Origin: Pseudomonas umsongensis
GTDB lineage: Bacteria > Pseudomonadota > Gammaproteobacteria > Pseudomonadales > Pseudomonadaceae
Length of the DNA stretch: 64,000 nucleotides
NCBI RefSeq assembly: GCF_002236105.1
Contig: NZ_NIWU01000001.1
Span: 1,054,001-1,118,000 of the forward strand
Reading direction: 5' to 3'
Position numbers and translations under genes: made by a program. A model generated the notes under the pieces. It saw only the letters and a program-made list of their open reading frames with translations. It did no database searches and was not told where the DNA came from. Below, piece after piece: positions 47,590 to 56,507 of this stretch (within the stretch, counting starts at the first letter, position 1; each line of letters opens with the position of its first letter).

Positions 47590-48660
47590 ATGCCTGACAA
47601 TAAAAATAAAAGCCTCAGCACTGACACACACAAAGCCAACTTCAACAGCATCCCGGTGGTCAACATCGCCGGCTTGTTCAGTTTTGAACTGGAACACCGC
47701 CTGGCCGTGGCCGAACAATTGGGGCGCGCCGCCAGCGATGTCGGGTTTCTCTATATCACCGATCACGGCATCGACCCGCAGCTGATCGCCAACCTGCGCA
47801 AGGCGGCCAAGGACTTTTTCGACCAGCCCTTCGACACCAAGATGCAGCACTACATCGGCACTTCGCAAACCCACAAGGGTTTTGTACCCGAAGGCGAAGA
47901 GGTCTATTCCAAAGGCAAGCCGGACCACAAGGAAGCCTTCGACGTCGGCTTCGAAGTCCCGGCCGATGACCCGCTGGTGCTGGCCAACACGCCGCTGCTG
48001 GGACCTAACGACTGGCCGCAGATGCCAGGTTTCAAGGCGGCGGTGCAGGCCTACTATGAAGCGATCTTCGCCTTGGGCCGGCGCCTGTTCGCAGGCTTTG
48101 CCCTGACCTTGGGCCTGGAAGAAAACTATTTCGACAGCCTGGTCACCCGTCCGCCGTCAAAACTGCGCCTGATCCACTACCCGTTCGACGGAGCCGCCCA
48201 TGACGCACCGGGACTTGGCGCCCATACTGATTACGAGTGCTTCACCATTCTCCTGGCCGACAAACCGGGCCTTGAAGTGATGAATAACCTCGGACAATGG
48301 ATCGATGCACCACCGATTGCCGATGCCTTTGTGGTCAACATCGGCGACATGCTGGAAGTGATGACCGCAGGCGCATTCGTTGCCACGGCGCACCGGGTGC
48401 GCAGTGTGAAAGAGGAGCGTTACTCCTTCCCGCTGTTCTATGCCTGCGACTATCACACCCAGATCAAACCGCTGCCAGGATTCGCCCAGGCTGGCAACGA
48501 CTACGAAGAGATCACGATCGGCGAACACATGTATGGCCAGGCGCTGCAGACCTATCAGTATCTGCGCCAGAGAGTGGCCAACGGGGACGTTCAACTGCCA
48601 GGCAAGGCACGCAAGCCCGCCAGTTTCGGACATCTGAAAAATCAGACTCAAACGTCCTGA
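47590..48660 (+). CDS. Isopenicillin N synthase-family 2-oxoglutarate/Fe(II) oxygenase
   Basis: A 356-residue non-haem iron oxygenase. DIOX_N-like start ([24 protein letters not shown]), then the jelly-roll with iron ligands in [13 protein letters not shown] (His, Asp) and ATAHRVRSV (His), and the oxoacid-binding Arg in RYSFPLF. ATG 47590 follows GGGAG. Members hydroxylate or oxidatively cyclise diverse small molecules. Placed between the isomerase-like gene and a binding protein, in one run of genes; likely acts on the transported compound. Confidence 0.9.
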   Translation: MPDNKNKSLSTDTHKANFNSIPVVNIAGLFSFELEHRLAVAEQLGRAASDVGFLYITDHGIDPQLIANLRKAAKDFFDQPFDTKMQHYIGTSQTHKGFVPEGEEVYSKGKPDHKEAFDVGFEVPADDPLVLANTPLLGPNDWPQMPGFKAAVQAYYEAIFALGRRLFAGFALTLGLEENYFDSLVTRPPSKLRLIHYPFDGAAHDAPGLGAHTDYECFTILLADKPGLEVMNNLGQWIDAPPIADAFVVNIGDMLEVMTAGAFVATAHRVRSVKEERYSFPLFYACDYHTQIKPLPGFAQAGNDYEEITIGEHMYGQALQTYQYLRQRVANGDVQLPGKARKPASFGHLKNQTQTS

Positions 48661-48706
48661 TTGAAGTTTTCAGCTTCACCCCCTACCTACGCCGGAGTCA
48701 GTAAGA

Positions 48707-49501
48707 ATGAAAAACAATAAGAAAACCGTGTTGGGCCTGGCTGTAATGGCAGCCGCAATGTTCGGTGCCTCGGTGAGCATGGCCGCGACAGACACGTTCA
48801 AGGTCGGCATGGAAATCACCTACCCGCCCTTCGAGTCCTATGACAAGGACAAAAACGTGGTGGGCTCCGATCCCGAGCTGGCGGCGGCACTGGCCAGGCA
48901 CATGAACGCCAAGGCAGAGTTCGTCGACACCAAGTTCCCCAGCCTGATCCTTGGCCTGAACTCCGGCAAGTACGACGCGATCATTTCCGGCATGTACATC
49001 ACGCCGGAGCGCCAGACCCAGGCCCAGACCATTGCGTATGCCAACACCGGTGCCGCGGTCATGGTGCCCAAAGGCAGCGAAATCAATGCGAAGAAGCCTG
49101 AAGACCTGTGCGGACTGAAACTGGGCCTGGAACAGGGCACGACCTGGGTCAAGGAATTCAGGAAGCTGTCCGATGAGTACTGCGTGCCCAACAACAAAGG
49201 CGCAATCACCGTCAGCGAGTATCCCTCGGCACCCGAAGTGACCCAGGCCCTGTTGTCCAAAAACATCCAGGCCCAGGTCGAAATCGCCGGTGCGGCAAAA
49301 ATGATCGCGGAAAAGACCAATGGCCGGGTCGTGATCACCACTGAGCACCCGATCTATCAACAAACCCTGGGCATTTTCGTCAAGAAAGGTAACGACGAAA
49401 CCTTCCAGGCTGTGCAAAAGGCTTTCGAGGAAACCAAAAAGAGCGGTGAGTACGCCGCTATCCTCAAGAAATATGGCCTGGAAGAACCGACCTCAAACTA
49501 A
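48707..49501 (+). CDS. Amino-acid-type ABC periplasmic binding protein
   Basis: A 264-residue family 3 binding protein. Signal peptide MKNNKKTVLGLAVMAAAMFG with cleavage after VSMA. The mature start FKVGMEITYPPFESYDKDKN is the family opening. GGAG precedes the ATG. It is 63 bases before a fused permease-ATPase and separated from it by a stable hairpin, the usual way to make more binding protein than membrane component. Ligand unknown; by sequence pattern a polar or basic amino-acid-like compound. Confidence 0.9.
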   Translation: MKNNKKTVLGLAVMAAAMFGASVSMAATDTFKVGMEITYPPFESYDKDKNVVGSDPELAAALARHMNAKAEFVDTKFPSLILGLNSGKYDAIISGMYITPERQTQAQTIAYANTGAAVMVPKGSEINAKKPEDLCGLKLGLEQGTTWVKEFRKLSDEYCVPNNKGAITVSEYPSAPEVTQALLSKNIQAQVEIAGAAKMIAEKTNGRVVITTEHPIYQQTLGIFVKKGNDETFQAVQKAFEETKKSGEYAAILKKYGLEEPTSN

Positions 49502-49524
49502 AAACCTGTCCTTGTAGTCTGGTC

Positions 49525-49553
49525 ATCTGCCGCCTCTGCTAGGGGCGGCAGAT
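49525..49553 (+). promoter_or_regulatory. mRNA hairpin between binding protein and permease-ATPase genes
   Basis: ATCTGCCGCC (49525-49534) pairs with GGCGGCAGAT (49544-49553), a ten-base stem with nine-base loop and no T tract. Likely a 3' stabiliser or partial terminator that sets the ratio of binding protein to membrane component. Confidence 0.6.
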
Positions 49554-49564
49554 CGAGGTGCCCC

Positions 49565-51112
49565 ATGCAATTCGATTGGTCGTATTTCTTCTCCCTGTTC
49601 TCCCTGCCAGACTTCTGGAATGCCTGCGTCACGGTGGTCCAGCTCAGTGCCCTGGCCTGGTTCATCGGCATGCTGCTGGGTTTTGTCCTGGCCACGGCCA
49701 AGCTGTCCCACTCGCCTTTTTTGCGCATTCCCGCAGCAGTCTATATCTGGTTCTTCCGCAGCATCCCGCTGCTGGTGCTGGTGGTCTTCGTCTACAACTT
49801 GCCGCAATTGTTTCCCGGCAGCGGGCCGATCCTGTCCAACCCCTTCTATTCCGGCTTGCTGGCCCTGGTGGTCACGGAAGCGGCGTACATGGCGGAAATC
49901 CACCGCGGTGGACTGATCTCCGTGGCCAAGGGGCAAAAGGAGGCCGGGCGCGCGCTGGGTATCGGCCTGTTCGGCATGCAGCGCTTGATCGTGATCCCCC
50001 AGGCGTTCCGTATCTCGCTGCCGACCCTGATCAATGAATACATCACAGTGGTCAAGCTTACGTCACTGGTCTCGGTCATCTCCCTGACCGAAATCCTCAC
50101 GGTCGGCCAACGCCTCTACGCCACCAACTTCCTGGTCATGGAAACCCTGGCGGCGGTCGGCGTGTACTACGTGTTGATCGTCACCGTGTTCGGCTTTTTC
50201 CTGCAGCGCCTGGAGCGCTACCTGGACCTTAACTTCCGCAAGCCGCACACCCTCGATGACGCCGCCGTGGCCAAGTTCAAGGCCTGCGCCGAAGCCTTGC
50301 CCGACAGTGCGCGCAAGGCAGCCGGCAACAACGCGACGCCTATCCTGCAATTGAAGAACATCCAGAAGAGCTACGGCACGCACAAAGTGCTGCTGGGTAT
50401 CGACCTGAGTGTCGACTACGGCCAGGTGGTCTCGATCATCGGGCCATCCGGCTCCGGCAAGACGTCGCTGATCCGCACGGTCAATGGCCTGGAAAGCATC
50501 GATAGCGGCGATATCCTGTTGTTCGGCGAAACATTCATCGAAGCCTCGGACAAACCCAACAGCGCCCGCCTGCGCAAAGGCGTGCGGCACATCGGCATGG
50601 TGTTCCAGAACTTCAACCTGTTTCCGCACCGCACCATTCTCGACAACGTCACCCTGGCACCGCGTTACCACGGCCAGCCGGGCGAGCTGAGTGAACATCG
50701 TGCGTATGCGCTGCTGGACAAGGTCGGCCTGCTGGCCCATGCCCACAAGTACCCGCACCAGCTCTCCGGCGGACAGCAACAACGTGTGGCGATCGCCCGG
50801 GCCCTGGCCATGGAGCCGCAGATCATGCTGTTCGACGAGCCGACCTCAGCCCTCGACCCTGAACTGGTCAACGACGTGCTGAACGTGATCCGCGACCTGG
50901 CCAGGGAAGGCATGACCATGCTGATCGTGACCCACGAAATGGACTTTGCCATGTCGATCTCCGACCGGGTGATCTTCATGGAAAACGGTAATATCCAACT
51001 CGATGCTGCACCTGAAACCATCCTGTGCGATGCCCAAGGAGAGAGGGTGCGGCGCTTCATGGGGATTGCGGCACGATCGCCAAGACCGTCTGCAACGGTG
51101 GATCTTGCATGA
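49565..51112 (+). CDS. Fused amino-acid ABC transporter permease and ATPase
   Basis: A 515-residue fusion. Residues 1 to about 235 are a HisM/GltK-type permease with the ATPase-contact EAA loop (AGRALGIGLFGMQRLIVIPQ). From about residue 262 a GlnQ-type ATPase follows: Walker A GPSGSGKTS near 292, signature LSGGQQQRVAIARAL near 400, Walker B IMLFDEPTSALDP near 421, and the switch His in VTHEM. The frame is open throughout, so this is a real fusion rather than two coupled genes. A homodimer would supply two permease and two ATPase domains. Partner binding protein: 48707. Confidence 0.93.
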   Translation: MQFDWSYFFSLFSLPDFWNACVTVVQLSALAWFIGMLLGFVLATAKLSHSPFLRIPAAVYIWFFRSIPLLVLVVFVYNLPQLFPGSGPILSNPFYSGLLALVVTEAAYMAEIHRGGLISVAKGQKEAGRALGIGLFGMQRLIVIPQAFRISLPTLINEYITVVKLTSLVSVISLTEILTVGQRLYATNFLVMETLAAVGVYYVLIVTVFGFFLQRLERYLDLNFRKPHTLDDAAVAKFKACAEALPDSARKAAGNNATPILQLKNIQKSYGTHKVLLGIDLSVDYGQVVSIIGPSGSGKTSLIRTVNGLESIDSGDILLFGETFIEASDKPNSARLRKGVRHIGMVFQNFNLFPHRTILDNVTLAPRYHGQPGELSEHRAYALLDKVGLLAHAHKYPHQLSGGQQQRVAIARALAMEPQIMLFDEPTSALDPELVNDVLNVIRDLAREGMTMLIVTHEMDFAMSISDRVIFMENGNIQLDAAPETILCDAQGERVRRFMGIAARSPRPSATVDLA

Positions 51113-51167
51113 ATAGACAGCCCCTTTCTTGTAATGCTGTTCACTTTAGGTTGGGGCGCGGCGGGTT

Positions 51168-51639
51168 TGGATTGGGTGTATATCCATTCCTGCGGTAACG
51201 GCCACCTAGGGTTCCGCTTTTACAGCGGGTCACTTGGAAAAACGGAACGCCGCCCGCCGCGAGGGGCAAGAAAAGCAAAAGCAAAAGCAAAAGCAAAAGC
51301 AAAAGCGAGGCGGCCTTATCGCCGACCTGATTGCAGGTGTGTCTGCGATCCCATTGTGGGAGCGAGCCTGCTCCGGGCGGCGTTCCGACGATGGACTTCC
51401 AGGCACCGCGTTCATCCAGACGGGGCGCGTTATCGTTAACGTCAATCGCCAGCAGGCTGGCTCCCACAGGGGATTGGGGGTATCCGCAAAGATCAGGTCG
51501 GCGATAAGGCCGCCTCGCTTTGTTTTTGGCGCCCCGTTAACCATGTGTCCGGTCCGTACCGGCGCTTGAAAAAGGGAGTCGCTGGAAGGGCGAAACCATA
51601 AGTGGCCGTTACCGCAGGAATGGATACACACCCAATCCA
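51168..51639. repeat. 470-base imperfect inverted repeat with central REP pair
   Basis: The left arm (TGGATTGGGTGTATATCCAT, from 51168) returns inverted at the right end (to 51639), including CTGCGGTAACGGCCAC. Inner arms also pair: GCGAGGCGGCCTTATCGCCG near 51305 with its complement near 51495-51525, and the REP-like TGTGGGAGCGAGCCTGCT (51355-51372) with AGCAGGCTGGCTCCCACA (51451-51468). The region has no supported gene. It shares motifs with the 452-base repeats at 37 and 63 kb. Confidence 0.85.
51271..51306. repeat. Six tandem copies of AAAAGC
   Basis: A perfect six-base microsatellite, 36 bases long, within the left arm of the inverted repeat. The right arm has no equivalent, so it is a recent expansion. 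Non-coding. Confidence 0.9.
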
Positions 51640-51716
51640 GTTCTTAACTACAACCCCATGCTTGAGTGAACAGTATTGCCCCTTCACTTGAGCTTTTTTC
51701 TTACAGGAACACACGC

Positions 51717-52505
51717 ATGAACCTTGGAATAGCAGGACGCTGGGCGCTGGTGTGCGCTGCCAGCAAAGGCCTGGGTAAAGCCTGCGCCCAGGCACTCGTC
51801 AGCGAAGGCGTGAACGTGGTGATCACTGCCCGAGGCGAACAGGCACTGAATGAAACAGCCCGTCAGCTCAGGTCGTTGAATCCTGAAGTGACTGTGATCG
51901 CCGTCGCCGGCGACATTGCAACACCAGAGGGGCGTGCGGCAGCCCTCGCGGCCCATGAGCATTTCGACATCTTGATCAACAACGCTGGAGGCCCTCCTCC
52001 CGGGGATTTCCGCGACTGGAACCGCGATGCCTGGCTCAAGGCGCTCGACGCCAACATGCTGACCCCTATCGAGTTGATCAAGGCAACGGTAGACGGCATG
52101 GCGACCCGCGGATTCGGCCGCATCATCAACATCACCTCGAGTGCGGTCAAGTCGCCTATCGAGAGCCTGGGCCTGTCCAACGGTGCACGCAGTGGCCTGA
52201 CTGGGTTTGTCGCAGGGCTTGCCCGGCAGGAAAACATTGCCAGTCGTAACGTGACGATCAACAACCTGCAACCGGGCTCGTTCGACACCGATCGGCTGCG
52301 TGACAACCTGGACGCCGCCGCGCAGGAACTGGGCCAGGACAGTGAAGCATTCCTCGACGAATGCCGTAGCCAAATTCCCGCTAAACGCTTCGGCTCACCC
52401 GAGGAGTTCGGTGCTCTTTGCGCCTTCGTATGCAGCAGTCACGCGGGCTACCTGACCGGGCAGAACCTGTTGATTGATGGAGGGGCCATTCGCTCCAGCC
52501 AATAA
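51717..52505 (+). CDS. Short-chain dehydrogenase/reductase, atypical active site
   Basis: A 262-residue SDR with the cofactor turn CAASKGLGKA, the NNAG block (INNAGGPPPGDF) and C-terminal GGA. The catalytic Ser region is present (INITSSAVKSP), but the expected YxxxK is replaced by LGLSNGARSGL, with Asn and Arg. This pattern recurs in a recognised subset of SDRs annotated as oxoacyl reductases, so it is not a sequencing fault. ATG 51717 follows CAGGAA. Likely oxidises or reduces an intermediate in the neighbouring pathway; substrate unknown. Confidence 0.88.
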   Translation: MNLGIAGRWALVCAASKGLGKACAQALVSEGVNVVITARGEQALNETARQLRSLNPEVTVIAVAGDIATPEGRAAALAAHEHFDILINNAGGPPPGDFRDWNRDAWLKALDANMLTPIELIKATVDGMATRGFGRIINITSSAVKSPIESLGLSNGARSGLTGFVAGLARQENIASRNVTINNLQPGSFDTDRLRDNLDAAAQELGQDSEAFLDECRSQIPAKRFGSPEEFGALCAFVCSSHAGYLTGQNLLIDGGAIRSSQ

Positions 52506-52561
52506 AATGGCAGGCACACTGGCCTGGATGCTTTCGCCCTTCGCTCAGACCCGTTACTACA

Positions 52562-52591
52562 GCGCAGTTTCGAACTGCGCGTTTTGCTTTT
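52562..52591 (+). terminator. Rho-independent terminator after the SDR gene
   Basis: GCGCAGTT-TCG-AACTGCGC, an eight-base stem with three-base loop followed by GTTTTGCTTTTC, 56 bases after the SDR stop codon. Confidence 0.85.
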
Positions 52592-52773
52592 CTTCAGCCC
52601 GTAAATCTTTTCAATGACAAGTGCCTCGCTGGCGCCTGCCTACCATACCCCCAAGGTATCGCTTAGCACCCAAATGATATTAGACCCCACCGGACATCAC
52701 ACTTAGCCTGTGATTCGGCAGGGTCTGCCTGCGCGTAAAAACTATAAAAAATGCCTTACTGATTGGAGCAGTC

Positions 52774-54111
52774 ATGAGCACTCACTATTCAATTCCCGAG
52801 CTGATCGATAGCACTCGAGTCAGCTCTTTTCAGTGGCGGGTTTTCGCCCTTTGTTTTTTCGTCGCCATTCTTGATGGATTCGATACCCAAGCCATTGCCT
52901 TCACCGGTCCCTCGATCACTGAGGCATTCGGACTCGGCGCAGGCGCCTTGGCGCCCATACTGACCGCCGGAATTGTCGGCATGGTGCTCGGTGCCATGGT
53001 ACTGGGCCTGATGGGCGACAAATTCGGCCGCCGGCCCGCCATTATCGGGTCGGTTGCCTTGTTCGGTTTCGCCTCCCTGGCAACGGCATTTGCCCAGACT
53101 ACCGAGCAGATCCTGGTCTTGCGCTTTATCGCCGGGCTTGGCATGGGCGGTGCGACACCCGTGGTTCTCTCGCTCGCCGCCGAGTATGGCAGCGCAAGAC
53201 AACGCGGCACGATCATGACCACGGTCCTGCTCGGTTTGCCCGCTGGCGCCATTCTTGGCGGATTGCTGGCTGCGAAAATGCTGCCCTCGATTGGTTGGCA
53301 AGGCATCTTTGCCGTTGGCGGTATCGTGCCACTGGTACTGGTGGTGGTCTTGATGTTCGCACTGCCGGAGTCGTTGTATTTCCTGACCCGGCAACGGACC
53401 CATGGCAGCGTTGAGAAGATCGGGAAAATTGTCGCCAGCATCACCAGGAACCCAACGCTCCCGGGCAGCACCTACAGCGTCCCGGAGGTCGATGTAAAAA
53501 CCAGCGTCACCTCCCTGTTCTCTGGCGGCCTGGCGCGCAATACCTTTGGCATATGGACGGTCTACCTTTTCAACTGGGTGGCATGGTTCATGTTCCTGTC
53601 CTGGCTGCCCACTGTTCTCAAAGCAACGGGACTGCCGGCAGAGCAGGCACCCATGGGCACTGTTGCGGTCAACGCCGTGTTTGTCGTGTGTGCCATTCCG
53701 CTGTCGATCATCTTGCCGAAAATCAACGTTCGGCTATTGCTGCTGGCCTTGTTTGTGTTCGGTATTGCCCTGTGCCTGGGCCTGGCGAACAGTGGCACCC
53801 ATTGGGCGCTGGTATTCACCCTCGCAGGTCTCGCAGGCCTGGGCATTGGTGGGCAGCAAATCGTCTTGAACTACATGGTTGCCCAGGCGTATCCCACCGC
53901 ATTGCGGGCAACCGCAACCGGCTGGGCGATTGGACTGGGCCGGGTGGGCGCCATCATCGGATCGGCAAGCGGCGGCTGGTTTCTGGAGCACGGAGGTCCT
54001 GCCGGTTATTACTCAGCGCTGATCGTGCCGTTGGCGATAGCAGCGGCAGCACTCTTGATCATTCGCACCCAAGCCGATGCACCGGCTAGCCAACCTGTCG
54101 CGGCGCATTGA
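52774..54111 (+). CDS. MFS transporter, aromatic acid:H+ symporter (AAHS) family
   Basis: A 445-residue twelve-helix carrier. The AAHS signature LDGFDTQAIAFTGPSI is in helix 1, GLMGDKFGRRPAI in the first cytoplasmic loop. Relatives include PcaK and BenK. TGGAG precedes the ATG. It follows the SDR after a terminator and a 268-base gap, so it has its own promoter. Converges with the flavin monooxygenase gene. Substrate probably an aromatic or related carboxylate, by family. Confidence 0.9.
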   Translation: MSTHYSIPELIDSTRVSSFQWRVFALCFFVAILDGFDTQAIAFTGPSITEAFGLGAGALAPILTAGIVGMVLGAMVLGLMGDKFGRRPAIIGSVALFGFASLATAFAQTTEQILVLRFIAGLGMGGATPVVLSLAAEYGSARQRGTIMTTVLLGLPAGAILGGLLAAKMLPSIGWQGIFAVGGIVPLVLVVVLMFALPESLYFLTRQRTHGSVEKIGKIVASITRNPTLPGSTYSVPEVDVKTSVTSLFSGGLARNTFGIWTVYLFNWVAWFMFLSWLPTVLKATGLPAEQAPMGTVAVNAVFVVCAIPLSIILPKINVRLLLLALFVFGIALCLGLANSGTHWALVFTLAGLAGLGIGGQQIVLNYMVAQAYPTALRATATGWAIGLGRVGAIIGSASGGWFLEHGGPAGYYSALIVPLAIAAAALLIIRTQADAPASQPVAAH

Positions 54112-54249
54112 AGGACAAGGACCAACACAATCGCGCCGCGGCGCCATCGCGCGGGGGCGTTCCTTTCATCGCCAGGCGATGACGACGCTGGCAACCGGGG
54201 TGCAGGCGCATGTGCCGTTTGACCTCAACTGCGCATCCGCCTGCAACAC

Positions 54250-55623
54250 TCAGTCAAAACGGAACGAGGCGCCATAAGCCGAGGCAGGCAAATGACTCGA
54301 ACCGTCGGCGCGCAACCGTGAACGCAAGGTGCCACTTTGCGGCCGGGTGCGGTATAGCCCGCGCTTTTGCAACTCGGGGATGACCAGTTCAACGAAATCC
54401 TCAAGGCTGCCGGGACTGATCAGCGGGTTAAGCATGTAGCCGCTGGTGCCGGAGATTCGCGCATGCTCCTCGATGCGCTCGGCCACCTGGTGTGGCGTGC
54501 CCACCAGGATAAGATCGCTACCTCGGGTGACCTTTGCAAAACGCTGTTTGACGTCACCCGCGGTCAAGGGTTTGCCACTGCCATCGGGATGCACCACGTA
54601 GGAAGTCATGCCTTCGGTGTGGGTGGACAGTGCCTCATTGTCGGCGTAGCGGCCGATATCAATACCGGTATCACCCGCGTAACTCACAAGCTGTGCCTGC
54701 AGGTGATAGTTGCTTTGCAACTCGTCATATTTGCGCTGGGCTTCGATTTCTGTTTTAGCGGTGACAATACGCAACACCGTCAGCGACTTTACATCGTCAC
54801 GGTGACGACCGCGTGCCTGGGCCTTGGCCCGGATTTCCTCCAGCCCCAAGCGAATCTCCTGGGGGTTGGACTTGGCAACGAAAATCAACTCGGCGTGTTT
54901 GGCGGCGAATTCACGACCGCGCCCCGACCAGCCCGCCTGGATCAGCAACGGCGTGCGTTGTGGCGATGGCGAGGTCAGGTGCGGCCCGGCCACGCGGTAA
55001 TGCTCACCCGCATGATTGATCGCACGCACGCGCTCGCCCCGGGCGTAGAGTTGGCGCGTCTTGTCCGCGACCACAGCGTCGTCGGCCCAACTGCCCTCCC
55101 AGAGTTTGTAGGCCACATCCAGGAATTCTTCGGCGCGCTCATACCGGTCATCGTGCTTGATCATTTGCTCCAGGCCAAAGTTGCGGGCGGCGCTGGACAG
55201 GTATGAAGTGACGATATTCCAGCCGACCCGGCCATTGGTGAGGTGATCCAGGGTGCTGAAGCGTCGGGCATGGGTAAAGGGATGTTCGTAGCTGGTGGTC
55301 ACGGTAACGCCAAAGGCCAGGTTCTGCGTGACGGCGGCCAACGCCGGGATGATCATCAGCGGGTCATTGGCCGGTGCTTCAACGGCCCATTTCATCGCCG
55401 CATCAGCGTTGCCGCCAAACACGTCGTAGAAACCCAGTACATCGCCAAAAAACAGCATGTCGAGGTGCGCCTGGTCAGCAATGCGCGCCAGGTTCGACCA
55501 GTAGCCGAGGGAATTGATTGCCAGGCGTTCATCAGCCGGGTGAGTCCAAAGGCTTGGCGCACCGCCACAGCCCACGCTGGCTTGCTCATAGAGCGCAAAC
55601 AGAAGAGGAGTTGGATCGGACAT
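54250..55623 (-). CDS. LLM-class FMN-dependent monooxygenase (NtaA/SnaA/DszA family)
   Basis: A 457-residue bacterial luciferase-like TIM-barrel monooxygenase of the two-component type that uses FMNH2 from a separate reductase. Family stretches: LARIADQAHLDMLFFGDVLG, TTSYEHPFTHARRFSTLDHL, GRVGWNIVTSYLSSAARNFG, and LIQAGWSGRGREFAAKHAE. Relatives cleave nitrilotriacetate, EDTA or organosulfur compounds. No flavin reductase is in the window. It is next to an ABC permease and binding protein on the same strand, so it likely degrades the imported compound. Confidence 0.92.
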   Translation of the reverse strand: MSDPTPLLFALYEQASVGCGGAPSLWTHPADERLAINSLGYWSNLARIADQAHLDMLFFGDVLGFYDVFGGNADAAMKWAVEAPANDPLMIIPALAAVTQNLAFGVTVTTSYEHPFTHARRFSTLDHLTNGRVGWNIVTSYLSSAARNFGLEQMIKHDDRYERAEEFLDVAYKLWEGSWADDAVVADKTRQLYARGERVRAINHAGEHYRVAGPHLTSPSPQRTPLLIQAGWSGRGREFAAKHAELIFVAKSNPQEIRLGLEEIRAKAQARGRHRDDVKSLTVLRIVTAKTEIEAQRKYDELQSNYHLQAQLVSYAGDTGIDIGRYADNEALSTHTEGMTSYVVHPDGSGKPLTAGDVKQRFAKVTRGSDLILVGTPHQVAERIEEHARISGTSGYMLNPLISPGSLEDFVELVIPELQKRGLYRTRPQSGTLRSRLRADGSSHLPASAYGASFRFD

Positions 55624-55661
55624 CGTGGTTCCTGATTAAGTAAGAAACGGGGGGCGAAACA

Positions 55662-56507
55662 TCAACGCGGGTTCTTGAAACCTTTGCCGTAGTGGCGTTC
55701 AAGGCGGTGCTGGATCAGTTCAAGCCCGATGGACAGCAACCAATAGATGACGGCGGCGGTGGTGAGCATTTCGATGTAGCGATAAGAAGAACGCCCATAG
55801 GACTGCGCCAGGAACATGACCTCCCACACACCCATCACTGAGATCAGCGATGAGTCCTTGAGCATTGAAATGAACTGACTGGTTGTCGGCGGGATGATCG
55901 TGCGCATCGCTTGCGGCAAGATGATGTGCAAAAAAGTCGCTGCCGGCCTGAGGCCCAACGCCATCGCCGCTTCCCGTTGTCCGGGGGCTACCGCCTGGAT
56001 ACCGGCACGAAAGATCTCGCTGAGGTAAGCCCCGTAATTAAGCGAAAGCGCAATGATCCCCGCACTGATAGCGCCAGGTACGACGCCCAGTTGCGGCAAG
56101 CCCAGGTAAATCAGCAGGATCTGGATCAGCAGCGGCGTGCCGCGAAAAAAAGAGGCATAGAAACTGGCGATGCCGTAAGCCACTGCGCTGCGTGACAGTC
56201 GTGCAAGCGCCGTCACGAAGCCCAGCAGCAAGGACAGGCAGATCGAACACAAGCATAGGAACAACGTCAGCGCGGCGCCTTGCAGGAAACCGTTCGGCCC
56301 CAGGTGCAGTCCAAGCAGATTCGGCAACTTCTCCAGAATGATCGAGAACTTCAGATCGAAGCTCATGAAAAACATGACGCACAATCCCAACAGCGTCGCC
56401 CACGTCAGATACAGGCGCGTGCGAAATCCCGATAACAGGTGAACACGACGCTTCTCGGTTTCGGCGGCCACCGTCGCTTTGGCCGGGTATGGGTTCTGGG
56501 CTGTCAT
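55662..56507 (-). CDS. Amino-acid-type ABC transporter permease
   Basis: A 281-residue HisMQ-type permease with about five helices, the EAA loop near QREAAMALGLRPAATFLHII, and PQAMRTIIPPTTSQFISMLK. ATG 56507 overlaps the binding protein stop (ATGA at 56504-56507), so the pair is translationally coupled. No ATPase gene adjoins it. The ATPase could be supplied by another transporter, for instance the fused one at 49565. Confidence 0.9.
   Translation of the reverse strand: MTAQNPYPAKATVAAETEKRRVHLLSGFRTRLYLTWATLLGLCVMFFMSFDLKFSIILEKLPNLLGLHLGPNGFLQGAALTLFLCLCSICLSLLLGFVTALARLSRSAVAYGIASFYASFFRGTPLLIQILLIYLGLPQLGVVPGAISAGIIALSLNYGAYLSEIFRAGIQAVAPGQREAAMALGLRPAATFLHIILPQAMRTIIPPTTSQFISMLKDSSLISVMGVWEVMFLAQSYGRSSYRYIEMLTTAAVIYWLLSIGLELIQHRLERHYGKGFKNPR

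Noticed and set aside
51271..51306. Possible CRISPR array at the AAAAGC run
   Set aside because: The unit is only six bases with no spacers; it is a microsatellite.
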